Source: Streptomyces sp. HUAS CB01
GTDB taxonomy: Bacteria > Actinomycetota > Actinomycetes > Streptomycetales > Streptomycetaceae
NCBI RefSeq assembly: GCF_030406905.1
Contig: NZ_CP129137.1
Location: 7,347,501-7,411,500 of the forward strand
Reading direction: 5' to 3'
Length of the DNA stretch: 64,000 nt
Part shown: positions 25,452-33,364 of the stretch, piece after piece
How positions within the stretch are numbered: the stretch's first letter is position 1
Layout: each line of letters begins with the position of its first letter
The notes under the pieces: model-generated
Seen by the model: the letters and a program-made list of their open reading frames with translations, nothing else
What the model was told of the DNA's origin: nothing
The model's database searches: none
Position numbers and translations under genes: made by a program

Positions 25452-26432
25452 ATGGCCGACCACACCGAACTGCGGGACTTCCTCACGTCACGGCGGGCAC
25501 GACTGACCCCGCCGGACGTGGGTCTGCCGTGGCACACGGACGGTCGGCGGGTCGCCGGGCTGCGCCGCGAGGAGATCGCCGTCCTCGCCGGGGTGAGCGT
25601 GGACTACTACACGCGCCTCGAACAGGGGCGCGCCCGCAATGTCTCCGACCAGGTGCTCGACGCCGTCGCCGCGGCCCTGAGGCTCGACGACCTGGAACGG
25701 CGCCATCTGTTCGACCTGGTACGGACGACGGGCCGGACGTCCGGGCCCTCCTCCCCGCCGCCCGCCGCCGCGGCGGGCCGACTCAGGGCGAGGCCGGGGC
25801 TCCACGCCCTGCTGCGGTCGCTGGACCCGACGCCGGCCGTGCTGCACGGCCCCCGTCTGGAGGTCGTGGCGATCAACAGAATGGGCCGGGTGCTCCTGGA
25901 CGACTTCGACGCCCTGCCGGTCGCCGAGCGCAACCTGGCGCGCTGGATGTTCCTCGACCCGAAGGCCCGGGAGGTCTACCCGGACTGGGAGGAGATCGCG
26001 GAGCAGACGGTGGCGATCCTGCGGGTGACCGCGGGGCGCGACACCCGTGATCCGGCGCTCTCCGCACTGGTCGGCGAACTGAGCACCCGTTCGGACGAGT
26101 TCGCCCGCTACTGGGCCAACTACCGCGTCTTCCAGCACACGTACGGGTCCAAGCGCTTCCGGCACCCGGCCGTGGGCGAGATGACGCTCGCGTACGAGAC
26201 GCTGCACCCGGCCGCCGACTCCGAGGTGTACCTGACCGTCTACACCGCGGCGGAGGGCTCCCCGTCCGAGGAGAGGCTGCGCATCCTGTCCAGCTGGAGC
26301 GCCACGCCCGCGGACTCGCCGGCCGGTCCGGCAGGCGGCGACGGAGAGGCCGCGGATGCGCCACGGCCCGCCGGCCCGGACCGCTCGCGCCCGGGCACGC
26401 CCGACGAGCCGCGCCGCCGGCCGGGAGGCTGA
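25452..26432 (+). CDS. XRE-family HTH regulator with MmyB-like ligand domain
   Basis: 326 aa. N-terminal HTH: RVAGLRREEIAVLAGVSVDY then YTRLEQGRARNVSDQVLDAV, the well-known Streptomyces pattern G-L-R-R-E-E-x-A-x-L-A-G-V-S. Residues about 110-280 are a MmyB-like PAS-type domain (ARYWANYRVFQHTYGSKRFR, LTVYTAAEGSPSEERLRIL). The C-terminal 40 residues are low-complexity. It faces an SDR gene, a frequent pairing in this family where the regulator represses its divergent oxidoreductase. Confidence 0.9.
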   Translation: MADHTELRDFLTSRRARLTPPDVGLPWHTDGRRVAGLRREEIAVLAGVSVDYYTRLEQGRARNVSDQVLDAVAAALRLDDLERRHLFDLVRTTGRTSGPSSPPPAAAAGRLRARPGLHALLRSLDPTPAVLHGPRLEVVAINRMGRVLLDDFDALPVAERNLARWMFLDPKAREVYPDWEEIAEQTVAILRVTAGRDTRDPALSALVGELSTRSDEFARYWANYRVFQHTYGSKRFRHPAVGEMTLAYETLHPAADSEVYLTVYTAAEGSPSEERLRILSSWSATPADSPAGPAGGDGEAADAPRPAGPDRSRPGTPDEPRRRPGG

Positions 26433-26469
26433 GACCGGGAGCCGGTCCGGTCCGATGGCGCTCTCGGCC

Positions 26470-26535
26470 GCTCCCGAGACGCACACCCCCCGCTCCCGAG
26501 ACGCACACCCCCCGCTCCCGAGACGCACACCCGCC
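26470..26535. repeat. Tandem repeat, 22-bp unit, three copies
   Basis: GCTCCCGAGACGCACACCCC plus two C makes the unit (26470-26491, 26492-26513, and a third with changes to about 26535). There is no spacer diversity, so it is not CRISPR. It fills the gap between the convergent XRE and oxidoreductase genes. Confidence 0.65.
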
Positions 26536-26723
26536 GGACCCGAGACGCTCGGGGCAACCGTCGAGTCCGGCCGCCGCACCCGGCACGCGCGTCCGGCCAG
26601 GGCTACGCGTCGGGGACGCAACGACATCGACCGGCGCCGAGACGCCGGGTGCTCGGGCCCGGCGGTTCCGCCCGCCGGGCCCGACGCTCGCCTGTGCGCC
26701 GGTGGGTGGACCGCCCGGACCGC

Positions 26724-28931
26724 TCAGAGCAGTTGGTCGATGGTGATCGGCAGGGAGCGGATGCGGCGCCCCGTCGCGTGGTGCACGGCGTTGGCGACGG
26801 CCGCCGCGACGCCGACCAGTCCGACCTCGCCGACGCCCTTGGTGCCGATGGGCGTCGCCCGGTCGGGACCGCCGACGAAGATCACTTCCATGTCGGGGAC
26901 ATCGGCGTTGACGGCCACCAGGTAGTCGCCGAACGTGGCGTTGGCGATGCGCCCGGTCCCGGGGTCTGTCGCGGTCTCCTCGAACATCGCCTGGCCGATA
27001 CCGCCGACGGTGCCGCCGACGATCTGGCTCGTGGCGGTCTTCTCGTTGAGGATGCGCCCGCCGTCGATGGCCGAGACGACCCGCGCCACCCGCAGCAGCC
27101 CCAGGTCGGGGTCGATGCGCACCTCGACGAACTTCGCCCCGAACGCTCCGGCGGTCGCCATGCCCGCCCCGTCCGGCTGGGGAGGCGTGCTCCGGCCGTC
27201 GGCGCTCAGCTCCTCCAGGCCGTGGCGGATGAGGATGTCGGTGTACGACTCGCCCCGGCCCGGGGCCCCGGTGAGGTGGATGCGCCCGTCGCTGACGGAC
27301 ACCCCGTCCGGGGTCGCCCCGCGCAGCGACGAGTCGGCGTCGTCCTTCACCACGTCGAGGAACTCCCCCAGGAGGTTGCGGCAGGCGGCCCCGACCGCGT
27401 TGCCCAGGGCGCTGGTGAGGCCGGACCCGCCCGCCTGCGGGGCGTAGGGCATGTCGGAGTCGCCCAGGTCGAAGTGCACCCGGGAGACGTCCAGGCCCAG
27501 CAGCTCGGCGGAGAGCTGCGTCATGATCGTGTACGTGCCGGTACCGATGTCGGTCGCTGCGCTGCGCACATCGGCGGACCCGTCGCGGTGGACGGACGCC
27601 CGGGCCTGGCACGGGACCTGGTAATGCGGGTAGGAGACGCCGGCCATCCCGTACCCGACGAGCCAGCGGCCGTCCCGCATCGAGCCCGGCCTCGGGTCGC
27701 GGCGGGACCAGCCGAACCGCTCGGCCCCCTGGAGGTAGCAGTCCCGCAGGGCCTTGCTCGACCAGGGAAGTCCGAGCAGCGGGTGCTCCTCGCAGTAGTT
27801 GCGCAGACGCAACTCCACCGGGTCCATGCCGAGTTCGTGGGCTAGCTCGTCGAGGGCCGACTCCAGGGCGAAGTTGCCCTGGCCCTCCGCGGGCGCCCGC
27901 ATCGAGCCGGGGCACGGGATGTTCAGCCGTACCTGCCGGTCCTGCGTCCTGACGTTCGGGCAGGCGTAGGAGACTGCCGAGCAGGCGGACACGGGCTCGT
28001 AGTCGTCGTCCTCCATGGCGACCGACGAAAGGCCCTCGTGCGTGATGGCCGTCAGGTCCCCGGCGCGGGTCGCGCCGATCCTGATCTGCTGGACGCTGTC
28101 GGGCCGGTGGCCGACGGACGTGAACATCTCGGGCCTGGTGAGCACGAGTTTCACGGGCTTGCCGACCTGGCGCGCGGCGAGCACGGTGAGGATCACATGG
28201 GGCCACACGCGGAGTCCGGCCCCGAATCCGCCCCCGACGTAGGGGGCGAGGACGCGGATCCCGCTCTCGGGGACCTTGAAGACCGCGGCGAGTGTGGCCC
28301 GGACGTTGTGGGGCCACTGGGTGGAGTCGTGGACGGTGAGCGAGTCGCCGTTCCACGAGGCGACGGTCGACATCAGGCCCAGCGGGTTGTTGGTGTTGTC
28401 CGGTGTGGTGAAGGTGCCGCCGACGACGACGTCCGCGGCGGCGAACCCGGCCTCGACGTCCCCCCGGTCGGAGTCCAGCCCCCAGGGGTTCTCGACGACG
28501 GGCGCCCGGGGGTCGTGGACGTCGAGCAGCGGCTCGGTCCGCTCGTAGTCGGCGCGCACCAGCGACGCGGCGTGCCGGGCCTGTTCCGGACTGGAGGCGA
28601 CCACGATCGCGATGTGCTGCCCGTGGTGGAGGATGCGGTCGTCCTGCAGCGGGGTCGGCGGCGAGGCGCCGAGGAGCGTCATCGGCCCGGGCTCCAGCCG
28701 GGGGGCGGTGAGGTGGGTGATGACGGCCTGGACCCCGGGCGCGGTCTCCGCGGCGGAGGTGTCGATCGCACGGATGCGTCCTGCGGCGACGGTGCTGTGC
28801 ACCAGGGCGGCGTGGACGAGACCCGGGTAGGTGAAGTCGTTGGGGTAGGGGGCCTTGCCGGTGACCTTCATGGGTGCGTCGACCCGGTCCAGGCCCGGAC
28901 CCACGGCCCTGGCGGCTTCGAGGGTGGTCAT
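26724..28931 (-). CDS. Molybdopterin-binding large subunit, PaoC/YagR-type aldehyde oxidoreductase
   Basis: 735 aa. Residues about 15-125 are the aldehyde-oxidase a/b hammerhead domain, the rest the two Moco-binding halves (YVGGGFGAGLRVW, PCPGSMRAPAEGQGNFALES). The catalytic Glu is in GTKGVGEVG near residue 702. It should oxidise aldehydes by hydroxylation with water. Signature residues of CO dehydrogenase (C-S-F-R loop) are not present. ATG 28931 overlaps the stop of the FAD subunit by 4 bp (ATGA). No XdhC-type maturation gene is next to it. Confidence 0.9.
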   Translation of the reverse strand: MTTLEAARAVGPGLDRVDAPMKVTGKAPYPNDFTYPGLVHAALVHSTVAAGRIRAIDTSAAETAPGVQAVITHLTAPRLEPGPMTLLGASPPTPLQDDRILHHGQHIAIVVASSPEQARHAASLVRADYERTEPLLDVHDPRAPVVENPWGLDSDRGDVEAGFAAADVVVGGTFTTPDNTNNPLGLMSTVASWNGDSLTVHDSTQWPHNVRATLAAVFKVPESGIRVLAPYVGGGFGAGLRVWPHVILTVLAARQVGKPVKLVLTRPEMFTSVGHRPDSVQQIRIGATRAGDLTAITHEGLSSVAMEDDDYEPVSACSAVSYACPNVRTQDRQVRLNIPCPGSMRAPAEGQGNFALESALDELAHELGMDPVELRLRNYCEEHPLLGLPWSSKALRDCYLQGAERFGWSRRDPRPGSMRDGRWLVGYGMAGVSYPHYQVPCQARASVHRDGSADVRSAATDIGTGTYTIMTQLSAELLGLDVSRVHFDLGDSDMPYAPQAGGSGLTSALGNAVGAACRNLLGEFLDVVKDDADSSLRGATPDGVSVSDGRIHLTGAPGRGESYTDILIRHGLEELSADGRSTPPQPDGAGMATAGAFGAKFVEVRIDPDLGLLRVARVVSAIDGGRILNEKTATSQIVGGTVGGIGQAMFEETATDPGTGRIANATFGDYLVAVNADVPDMEVIFVGGPDRATPIGTKGVGEVGLVGVAAAVANAVHHATGRRIRSLPITIDQLL

Positions 28932-29917
28932 GACTCGGCTCCTGCCACTGTCTCGAGGGTGCGGATGAGCGTGCGCTGGGCCAGTTCGACCTTGAACGCG
29001 GTGCCGGGCAGCGGGCGGGCGCCGCCGAGGGCGGCCCGGGCGGCGGCCAGGAAGGTGCCGGGGTCGGCGGGCGCGTCGCGCAGCACGTCCTCGGCGTCCC
29101 ACGCCCGCCACGGAACGGTGCCGACGCCGCCGAGCGCCACGCGCGCCTCGCGGATGACGCCGTCCTCCTGGACCAGCGCCACGCCGGCCGAGGTGAGCGC
29201 GAACTCGTACGAGACCCGGTCGCGGACCTTGATGTAGTGGGACCGCGCCGTCGTGGGGAGCAGCGGGATCTCGACCGCCGTGATCAGCTCCCCGTGCTTC
29301 AGCACGTTCTCGATGTGCGGGGTGTCGCCGGGCGGCAGGTAGAACTGCGTCAGGGGTACGGCACGGGTGCCGTCCGCACTCCGGATGTGGACCACGGCGT
29401 CGAGGGCCGTCAGGGGAACGGCCACGTCCGAGGCGTGCAGGGCGATGCAGTGGTCGCTGGTGCCGAGGATGGCGTGCATGCGCTGGACACCGGCGATCGC
29501 GGCGCACCCGGAGCCCGGACTGCGCTTGTTGCAGGCGGCCACGGTCGGGTCCCTGAAGTACCGGCACCGGGCGCGTTGCAGCAGGTTCCCGCCGATGGTG
29601 GCCATGTTGCGCAGCTGCGTCGACGCACCGAGCAGAAGGGCCTCGCGTACGAAGGGCAGCCGCTCCCTCACCACCGGGTCGGCGGCGAGCTCTTCCATGG
29701 TCGTCAGCGCCCCGACGCGGACCGCGGAGTCGGTGTGGGAGATGCCGCCGAGCGGCAGCCGGGTGATGTCGACGAGCCGGTCCGGATCCAGCACGCCGTC
29801 CTTCATGAGGTCCAACTGCGTGGTCCCGCCCGCCAGATAGGAGGCGCCGGGGTCGTCGGTGACCGTGGCCACGGCCTGGTCGGAGTCGGTCGCGCGCACG
29901 TAGGCGAAAGGATGCAT
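28928..29917 (-). CDS. FAD/4Fe-4S subunit, PaoB/YagS-type aldehyde oxidoreductase
   Basis: 329 aa of the CO-dehydrogenase medium-chain fold. FAD motif YLAGGTTQLDLMKDG (27-41) and the second motif ATIGGNLLQRARCRYF (107-122). It keeps an insert with Cys118, 129, 138 and 157 (CNKRSPGSGC and SDHC), which in E. coli PaoB holds an extra 4Fe-4S cluster; ordinary xanthine-dehydrogenase medium subunits lack it. This is the best evidence for the PaoABC group. Both ends are set by close spacing to the neighbouring subunits. Confidence 0.9.
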   Translation of the reverse strand: MHPFAYVRATDSDQAVATVTDDPGASYLAGGTTQLDLMKDGVLDPDRLVDITRLPLGGISHTDSAVRVGALTTMEELAADPVVRERLPFVREALLLGASTQLRNMATIGGNLLQRARCRYFRDPTVAACNKRSPGSGCAAIAGVQRMHAILGTSDHCIALHASDVAVPLTALDAVVHIRSADGTRAVPLTQFYLPPGDTPHIENVLKHGELITAVEIPLLPTTARSHYIKVRDRVSYEFALTSAGVALVQEDGVIREARVALGGVGTVPWRAWDAEDVLRDAPADPGTFLAAARAALGGARPLPGTAFKVELAQRTLIRTLETVAGAES

Positions 29918-29919
29918 CG

Positions 29920-30438
29920 TCACCCCTCCGCCAGCGCGTCGCGGATCGCCGCGCGGATGTTGGGGTACGCGCCGCAGCGGCAGATGTTGCCGCTCATGAA
30001 CTCGCGGACGTCCTCGTCGGAACCGGCCCGGCCCTCGGCGACGAGCGACACCGCCGACATGATCTGGCCCGGTGTGCAGTACCCGCACTGGAAGGCGTCG
30101 TGCCGGGCGAACGCCGCCTGCATCGGGTGCAGTTCGCCGTTCGGGGCGAGGCCCTCGATCGTCGTGATCCGGCGTCCCTCGTACTGGGCGGCCAGCGCCA
30201 GGCACGCCACCACCCGCTTGCCGTCGGCCATCACCGTGCAGGCCCCGCAGGCTCCCTGGTCGCACCCCTTCTTCGCGCCTGTCAGGCCGAGGTGGTCGCG
30301 CAGTGCGTCGAGGAGGGTGACGCGGCTGTCCAACCGCAGGTGGTGTTCCGTGTCATTGACGGTGAGGGTGACCTCTACCTGGGGAACTTCGGGAGCGGCA
30401 CCGGTGGACGTGGTTCCCGCGGCGTCGAGCTGGGTCAT
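29920..30438 (-). CDS. 2Fe-2S subunit, PaoA/YagT-type aldehyde oxidoreductase
   Basis: 172 aa. First plant-type cluster: Cys59, 64, 67 and 79 (GCDQGACGACTV); second cluster in the helical domain: Cys118, 121, 153 and 155 (QCGYCTPGQ, NICRCGA). It passes electrons from the molybdenum site to FAD. E. coli PaoA carries a Tat signal; the N-terminus here has none, so the complex is probably cytoplasmic. ATG 30438 with GAGGTG upstream is chosen over an in-frame ATG at 30501. First gene of the operon. Confidence 0.92.
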   Translation of the reverse strand: MTQLDAAGTTSTGAAPEVPQVEVTLTVNDTEHHLRLDSRVTLLDALRDHLGLTGAKKGCDQGACGACTVMADGKRVVACLALAAQYEGRRITTIEGLAPNGELHPMQAAFARHDAFQCGYCTPGQIMSAVSLVAEGRAGSDEDVREFMSGNICRCGAYPNIRAAIRDALAEG

Positions 30439-30572
30439 GGCACCTCGATTCCGGGGCAGGAAATCGGCCCCCTGGTCTGGAGAACGAGGAGCCCCTGACA
30501 TTGCCGTATGGGCCGATGCTATTCCCGGAACATTTCCTATGCCACATAAGTTGCGTTTTCTCCCATTTGCCG

Positions 30573-30590
30573 CCGGCCGGGTCCGGCCGG
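30573..30590 (-). terminator. Short GC hairpin after the DoxX gene
   Basis: CCGGCCGG-GT-CCGGCCGG directly follows the stop of the leftward DoxX gene. The ~130 bp beyond it are AT-rich and should contain the promoter of the aldehyde oxidoreductase operon. Confidence 0.4.
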
Positions 30591-30595
30591 GGTGA

Positions 30596-30949
30596 TCACT
30601 CGCCGGCGAGGTGGAGGATCACGAGGGCGGCCGCCACGACGGCCGAGGCGAGGGCCGGGACGGCGGCGGTGAACGGGTCCTTGACGCGCAGGTGCGCCAG
30701 GACCCCGCCCGCCATGAGGACGGCGAGGCCGCCGGCCGCCGCGATGCCCAGCCCGGACAGGGCGAGTCCGGCGATCAGCCCGATCGCGGCGGCGACCTCG
30801 GCCAGGCCGATGAGTCGGAGCAGTTCCGGCGGCACCCTCAGATGCTCGGCCATGAGTCGCGTCTTGGGTCCGCCGGCGAGCTTGGGTGCTCCGGCGAAGG
30901 TCATGAACGCGGCCAGCGCGCAGGACAGTAGGGCGGTGGTGAGGGTCAT
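30596..30949 (-). CDS. DoxX-family membrane protein
   Basis: 117 aa, four membrane helices. Conserved points are FAGAPKLAGG after helix 1, LLRLIGLAEVAAAIGLIAGL in helix 2, and the terminal membrane helix. This is the DoxX-like fold used in quinone- or thiol-linked membrane redox. It is divergent from a MarR gene, which probably represses it. In Bacillus, DoxX (CatD/YfiD) is induced together with azoreductase under quinone stress. Confidence 0.85.
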   Translation of the reverse strand: MTLTTALLSCALAAFMTFAGAPKLAGGPKTRLMAEHLRVPPELLRLIGLAEVAAAIGLIAGLALSGLGIAAAGGLAVLMAGGVLAHLRVKDPFTAAVPALASAVVAAALVILHLAGE

Positions 30950-31009
30950 TGAGGCTCCAGGGTGTGTCGTCGTCGGGTGTCGTGTGCTGCGGCTGGATGC
31001 CGCAGCGCG

Positions 31010-31056
31010 ATGGAAACATTGTTGAGCGATACAAATAATGGAAACTATTCAATGAT
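31010..31056. promoter_or_regulatory. AT-rich MarR-type operator region between doxX and marR
   Basis: ATGGAAACATT (31010-31020) and ATGGAAACTATT (31038-31049) form a spaced direct repeat; CATTGTT (31017-31023) and AATAATG (31034-31040) an imperfect inverted repeat; TCAATGAT is at 31049-31056. TCAATGAT also lies in the azoreductase promoter, which suggests a shared regulator. Confidence 0.45.
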
Positions 31057-31096
31057 CTGAGATCTGTGATGGTTATCTCCTTGATAGGGTGGGGGT

Positions 31097-31573
31097 ATGG
31101 CAGTGGACGAGCCCATGGCTGAAGTGACCGAAAGCGACCCGCTGGACCGGCTGGGATTCCTGTTGGCCCGGAACGGCGCCATCGCGAACAGCCGGGTTCA
31201 CCATGCCTTCGAGTCGTGCGGGCTCGCCGCGCGTCAGGGCACGACGCTGATGCTGCTGGGCAAGTCGGGATTCATGAGCCAGCAGGCCCTGGCGGCGGCC
31301 CTCTCGGTCGACCCGAGCGTCATGGTGGCGATCCTCAACGATCTGGAGTCCGCCCGGCTCGTGGAGCGCCGTCGCGATCCCTCCGACCGCCGCCGCCACA
31401 TCGTGGCGATCACCGAGGCCGGTCGTCGTCAGCTCGCCAGGGCCCAGGAGGCCGTGGCCGAGGTCGAGCAGGGGCTCTTCGCCGATCTCACGCCCGAGGA
31501 GGTCGCGGCGCTCCGCGGTCTGCTGGCCCGGGTTCGCACGTCGCCGGACGACGAGGTCTGCTCCGAGCAGTAG
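31097..31573 (+). CDS. MarR-family transcription regulator
   Basis: 158 aa. Winged HTH: GTTLMLLGKSGFMSQQALAA, then SVDPSVMVAILNDLESARLV and the wing RRRDPSDRRRHIVAITEAGR, all standard MarR features. Cys residues near 40 and 155 could serve for oxidant or quinone sensing, but this is inference. Divergent from doxX and near azoreductase. Confidence 0.92.
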   Translation: MAVDEPMAEVTESDPLDRLGFLLARNGAIANSRVHHAFESCGLAARQGTTLMLLGKSGFMSQQALAAALSVDPSVMVAILNDLESARLVERRRDPSDRRRHIVAITEAGRRQLARAQEAVAEVEQGLFADLTPEEVAALRGLLARVRTSPDDEVCSEQ

Positions 31574-31818
31574 CGGGCCCTCGGCGTCCGCACGGACCCC
31601 GCCTCCTGTGGCAGGGGGCGGTCGAGAGGGCGGTGTCCACGCTCCCCGGAGCTTTCGTGGACACCGCCCCCGCGGGCCGCGGCGACCGCCGCTGCCCGCC
31701 GGCCGCTCTCACCCTGTCCCTTGGGTGCGGCCTCCTGCACCGTCACACCCCTGAGCCCGGTGCAGGCGTGTGTGCCCGGGGCCCGTCTCGGGGCCTCCGG
31801 CGGTCCCCGGGCGGGGTG

Positions 31819-32475
31819 TCAGCGACCGATCTCCTGTGCGAGGAGCCGCGCCCGCTTCTCGGCGTCACTGTGCGCGTTCGCCCGGTTCGTGTCCGCCAGC
31901 TCCCTGAGGTCGGCCATGGCGGGGGAGTGGTGCGCCATGGTCAGCTCGACCTGGATCGTGTGCACGTCCAGCCCGAGTCCCTGACCGAGCACCTGCCGCA
32001 GATAGGGCGTCGCGAAGTCCCAGCCCTCGCGCGGAGTGCCCGGCCCGTACCCCCCGCCCGCGCTGATGATCACGGTGGCCGGGCGGCCCTTCACCGACTC
32101 CGGCTCGTCACCGAAGGCCGTGGTGCGTCCCGCGATCAGGATCTGGTCCAGCCATGCCTTGAACGGCGAGGGGACGGTCCAGTTGTACATCGGCACGCTG
32201 AAGAGGTACGCGTCGGCGGCGCGGAGCTCGGAGACGAGCCGGTCCTGGAGCGCGGCGGCCGCGGCCTCCTCGGCGGACATGTCGCCCGCGGTCTTCGCGC
32301 GGGCCGAGATGCCGGCCGGCGTCAGATGGGGGACCGGATGCGTCGCCAGGTCGAGATGGGTCACGGTGCCCGATGCGTGCTCCTGCTCCCAGGCGTTGCG
32401 GAAGGTCGTGGCCACCTCCCGGGACACGGAGCCGGCCGGAGCCGCGGAGGAGTCGATGTGCAGCAGGTGAGCCAT
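31819..32475 (-). CDS. azoR: FMN-dependent NADH-azoreductase
   Basis: 218 aa. Flavodoxin-like fold: LLHIDSSAAPAGSVSREVA (phosphate loop), YLFSVPMYNWTVPSPFKAWL (FMN motif PMYN), ISAGGGYG near 140. It reduces quinones and azo compounds by two electrons, protecting against redox cycling. ATG 32475 agrees with the family start MAHLLHID. Its upstream region shares TCAATGAT with the doxX-marR region. Confidence 0.9.
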   Translation of the reverse strand: MAHLLHIDSSAAPAGSVSREVATTFRNAWEQEHASGTVTHLDLATHPVPHLTPAGISARAKTAGDMSAEEAAAAALQDRLVSELRAADAYLFSVPMYNWTVPSPFKAWLDQILIAGRTTAFGDEPESVKGRPATVIISAGGGYGPGTPREGWDFATPYLRQVLGQGLGLDVHTIQVELTMAHHSPAMADLRELADTNRANAHSDAEKRARLLAQEIGR

Positions 32476-32571
32476 GGTGGTGCGGTTTCCGTTCGGTCGG
32501 AGTCTGAGGCCGCAGCCGGCCGGGGTGTTCGGCCTCGGGCCGGGCGGCCGCTGCGAGATTGAAATTACCCG

Positions 32572-32593
32572 ATGATTGAAGAGCATCAATGAT
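32572..32593. promoter_or_regulatory. Inverted repeat in the azoreductase promoter
   Basis: ATGATTGA-6 bp-TCAATGAT (7 of 8 positions pair) lies about 100 bp upstream of the azoreductase start, in the only AT-rich part. TCAATGAT recurs in the doxX/marR promoter region, so the MarR protein may bind both. Confidence 0.45.
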
Positions 32594-32879
32594 TTTGGGT
32601 GTGTGACTATCGTCTCTCTCGGAGTGAATCGGCTGCCGTTCCGAGGGCAGGGCGTCCGGTCCGGAGTACGGAACGAGGGCGCGGCGGCGGGCCCGCGGAT
32701 CGAGGACGGCCGACGGCGTGGAGCGATCCGGCCACGCCCCGGGAGGTGAGCCGGGTCCGTCCATCCGTCCGATCCGGCCACGCGACGCGTCCGTGCCGCC
32801 GGCTCCCCGCTCGTTCCGCGAACCCCCGCCGTCGTGGACCGAGTCGGCCGAGCCGTACCGCAACTACGCGCGTCCTGCT

Positions 32880-32922
32880 GCGTTGACACAAAGCTGTCGT
32901 GGCCCCTGCATCAAGCTGACAG
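32880..32922. promoter_or_regulatory. Possible regulatory repeats before the RiPP cluster
   Basis: TTGACA (32883-32888) is a fair -35 box. AAGCTG occurs at 32891 and 32913, 22 bp (two 11-bp periods) apart, and TGACAC/TGACAG at 32884 and 32917. SARP proteins bind heptamers at 11-bp period, so this is a candidate, though the copies are imperfect. Confidence 0.3.
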
Positions 32923-33008
32923 ACTTCCGCCCGTTGTAAGCGCCCCCGCACTGGCAAGGTCGCACGTGGCGAACATCCCCCATCCGTAAGCCACAACAGG
33001 GAGCACAC

Positions 33009-33350
33009 GTGTACCTGATGTCACTTGCGAAGAGACCCCTCCGAGCCACGCGGGCCGGCCTCGTCGCCGGTCTCGCGGCCCTCACCCTCGTCACGACAGC
33101 CGGCACCGCCGCAGCCGCACCGACCGCCGCCGCCACCTCGCGCGTCCCCGCCGCGACCGCGACCCCATCCCCCGCCGCCACTGCCGCCGCCGTCCGCAAC
33201 GGGACCGGGCTCGGACATCTGCCCGAGGACCTCACCCCCGCCGAACGGGCGGCCGAGATCTTCTGCCGCCACCTCGAGCACGCTGCCCGCCACGGCGCCG
33301 TCCCCGAGGAAGCCCTCGCCTTCTGCAAGCACGTCAACGGCTGGGACTAG
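33009..33350 (+). CDS. Small secreted protein of unknown function
   Basis: 113 aa. Basic start and a hydrophobic core end at AGTAAAA, a good signal peptide (about 1-38). An Ala/Thr/Pro-rich stretch follows, then a conserved-looking helical end: LPEDLTPAERAAEIFCRHLE and HGAVPEEALAFCKHVNGWD with two Cys. GTG 33009 is preceded by GGGAG. It is 14 bp from the SARP start and may be co-transcribed. Not recognised; no link to peptide modification is evident. Confidence 0.6.
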   Translation: MYLMSLAKRPLRATRAGLVAGLAALTLVTTAGTAAAAPTAAATSRVPAATATPSPAATAAAVRNGTGLGHLPEDLTPAERAAEIFCRHLEHAARHGAVPEEALAFCKHVNGWD

Positions 33351-33364
33351 GCGGTCGCGCCGCG

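Larger units (their letters stand above)
32476..33008. other. Intergenic region between azoreductase and the RiPP cluster
   Basis: No gene seen in 530 bp. The left end carries the azoreductase promoter and operator (below), the right end a promoter region for the cluster with TTGACA at 32883-32888 and TGACA-type repeats. Confidence 0.45.

Noticed and set aside
26470..26535. Possible CRISPR
   Set aside because: Units are directly abutting with no variable spacers and no cas genes.
26724..28931. Aerobic CO dehydrogenase large subunit
   Set aside because: The active-site loop typical of CO dehydrogenase is not seen and the FAD subunit has the PaoB-type Cys insert.
33009..33350. Small secreted protein as a second RiPP precursor
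   Set aside because: It has a Sec signal peptide and a helical C-terminus with two Cys, and no resemblance to the Ser/Thr/Cys-core precursor or its leader.
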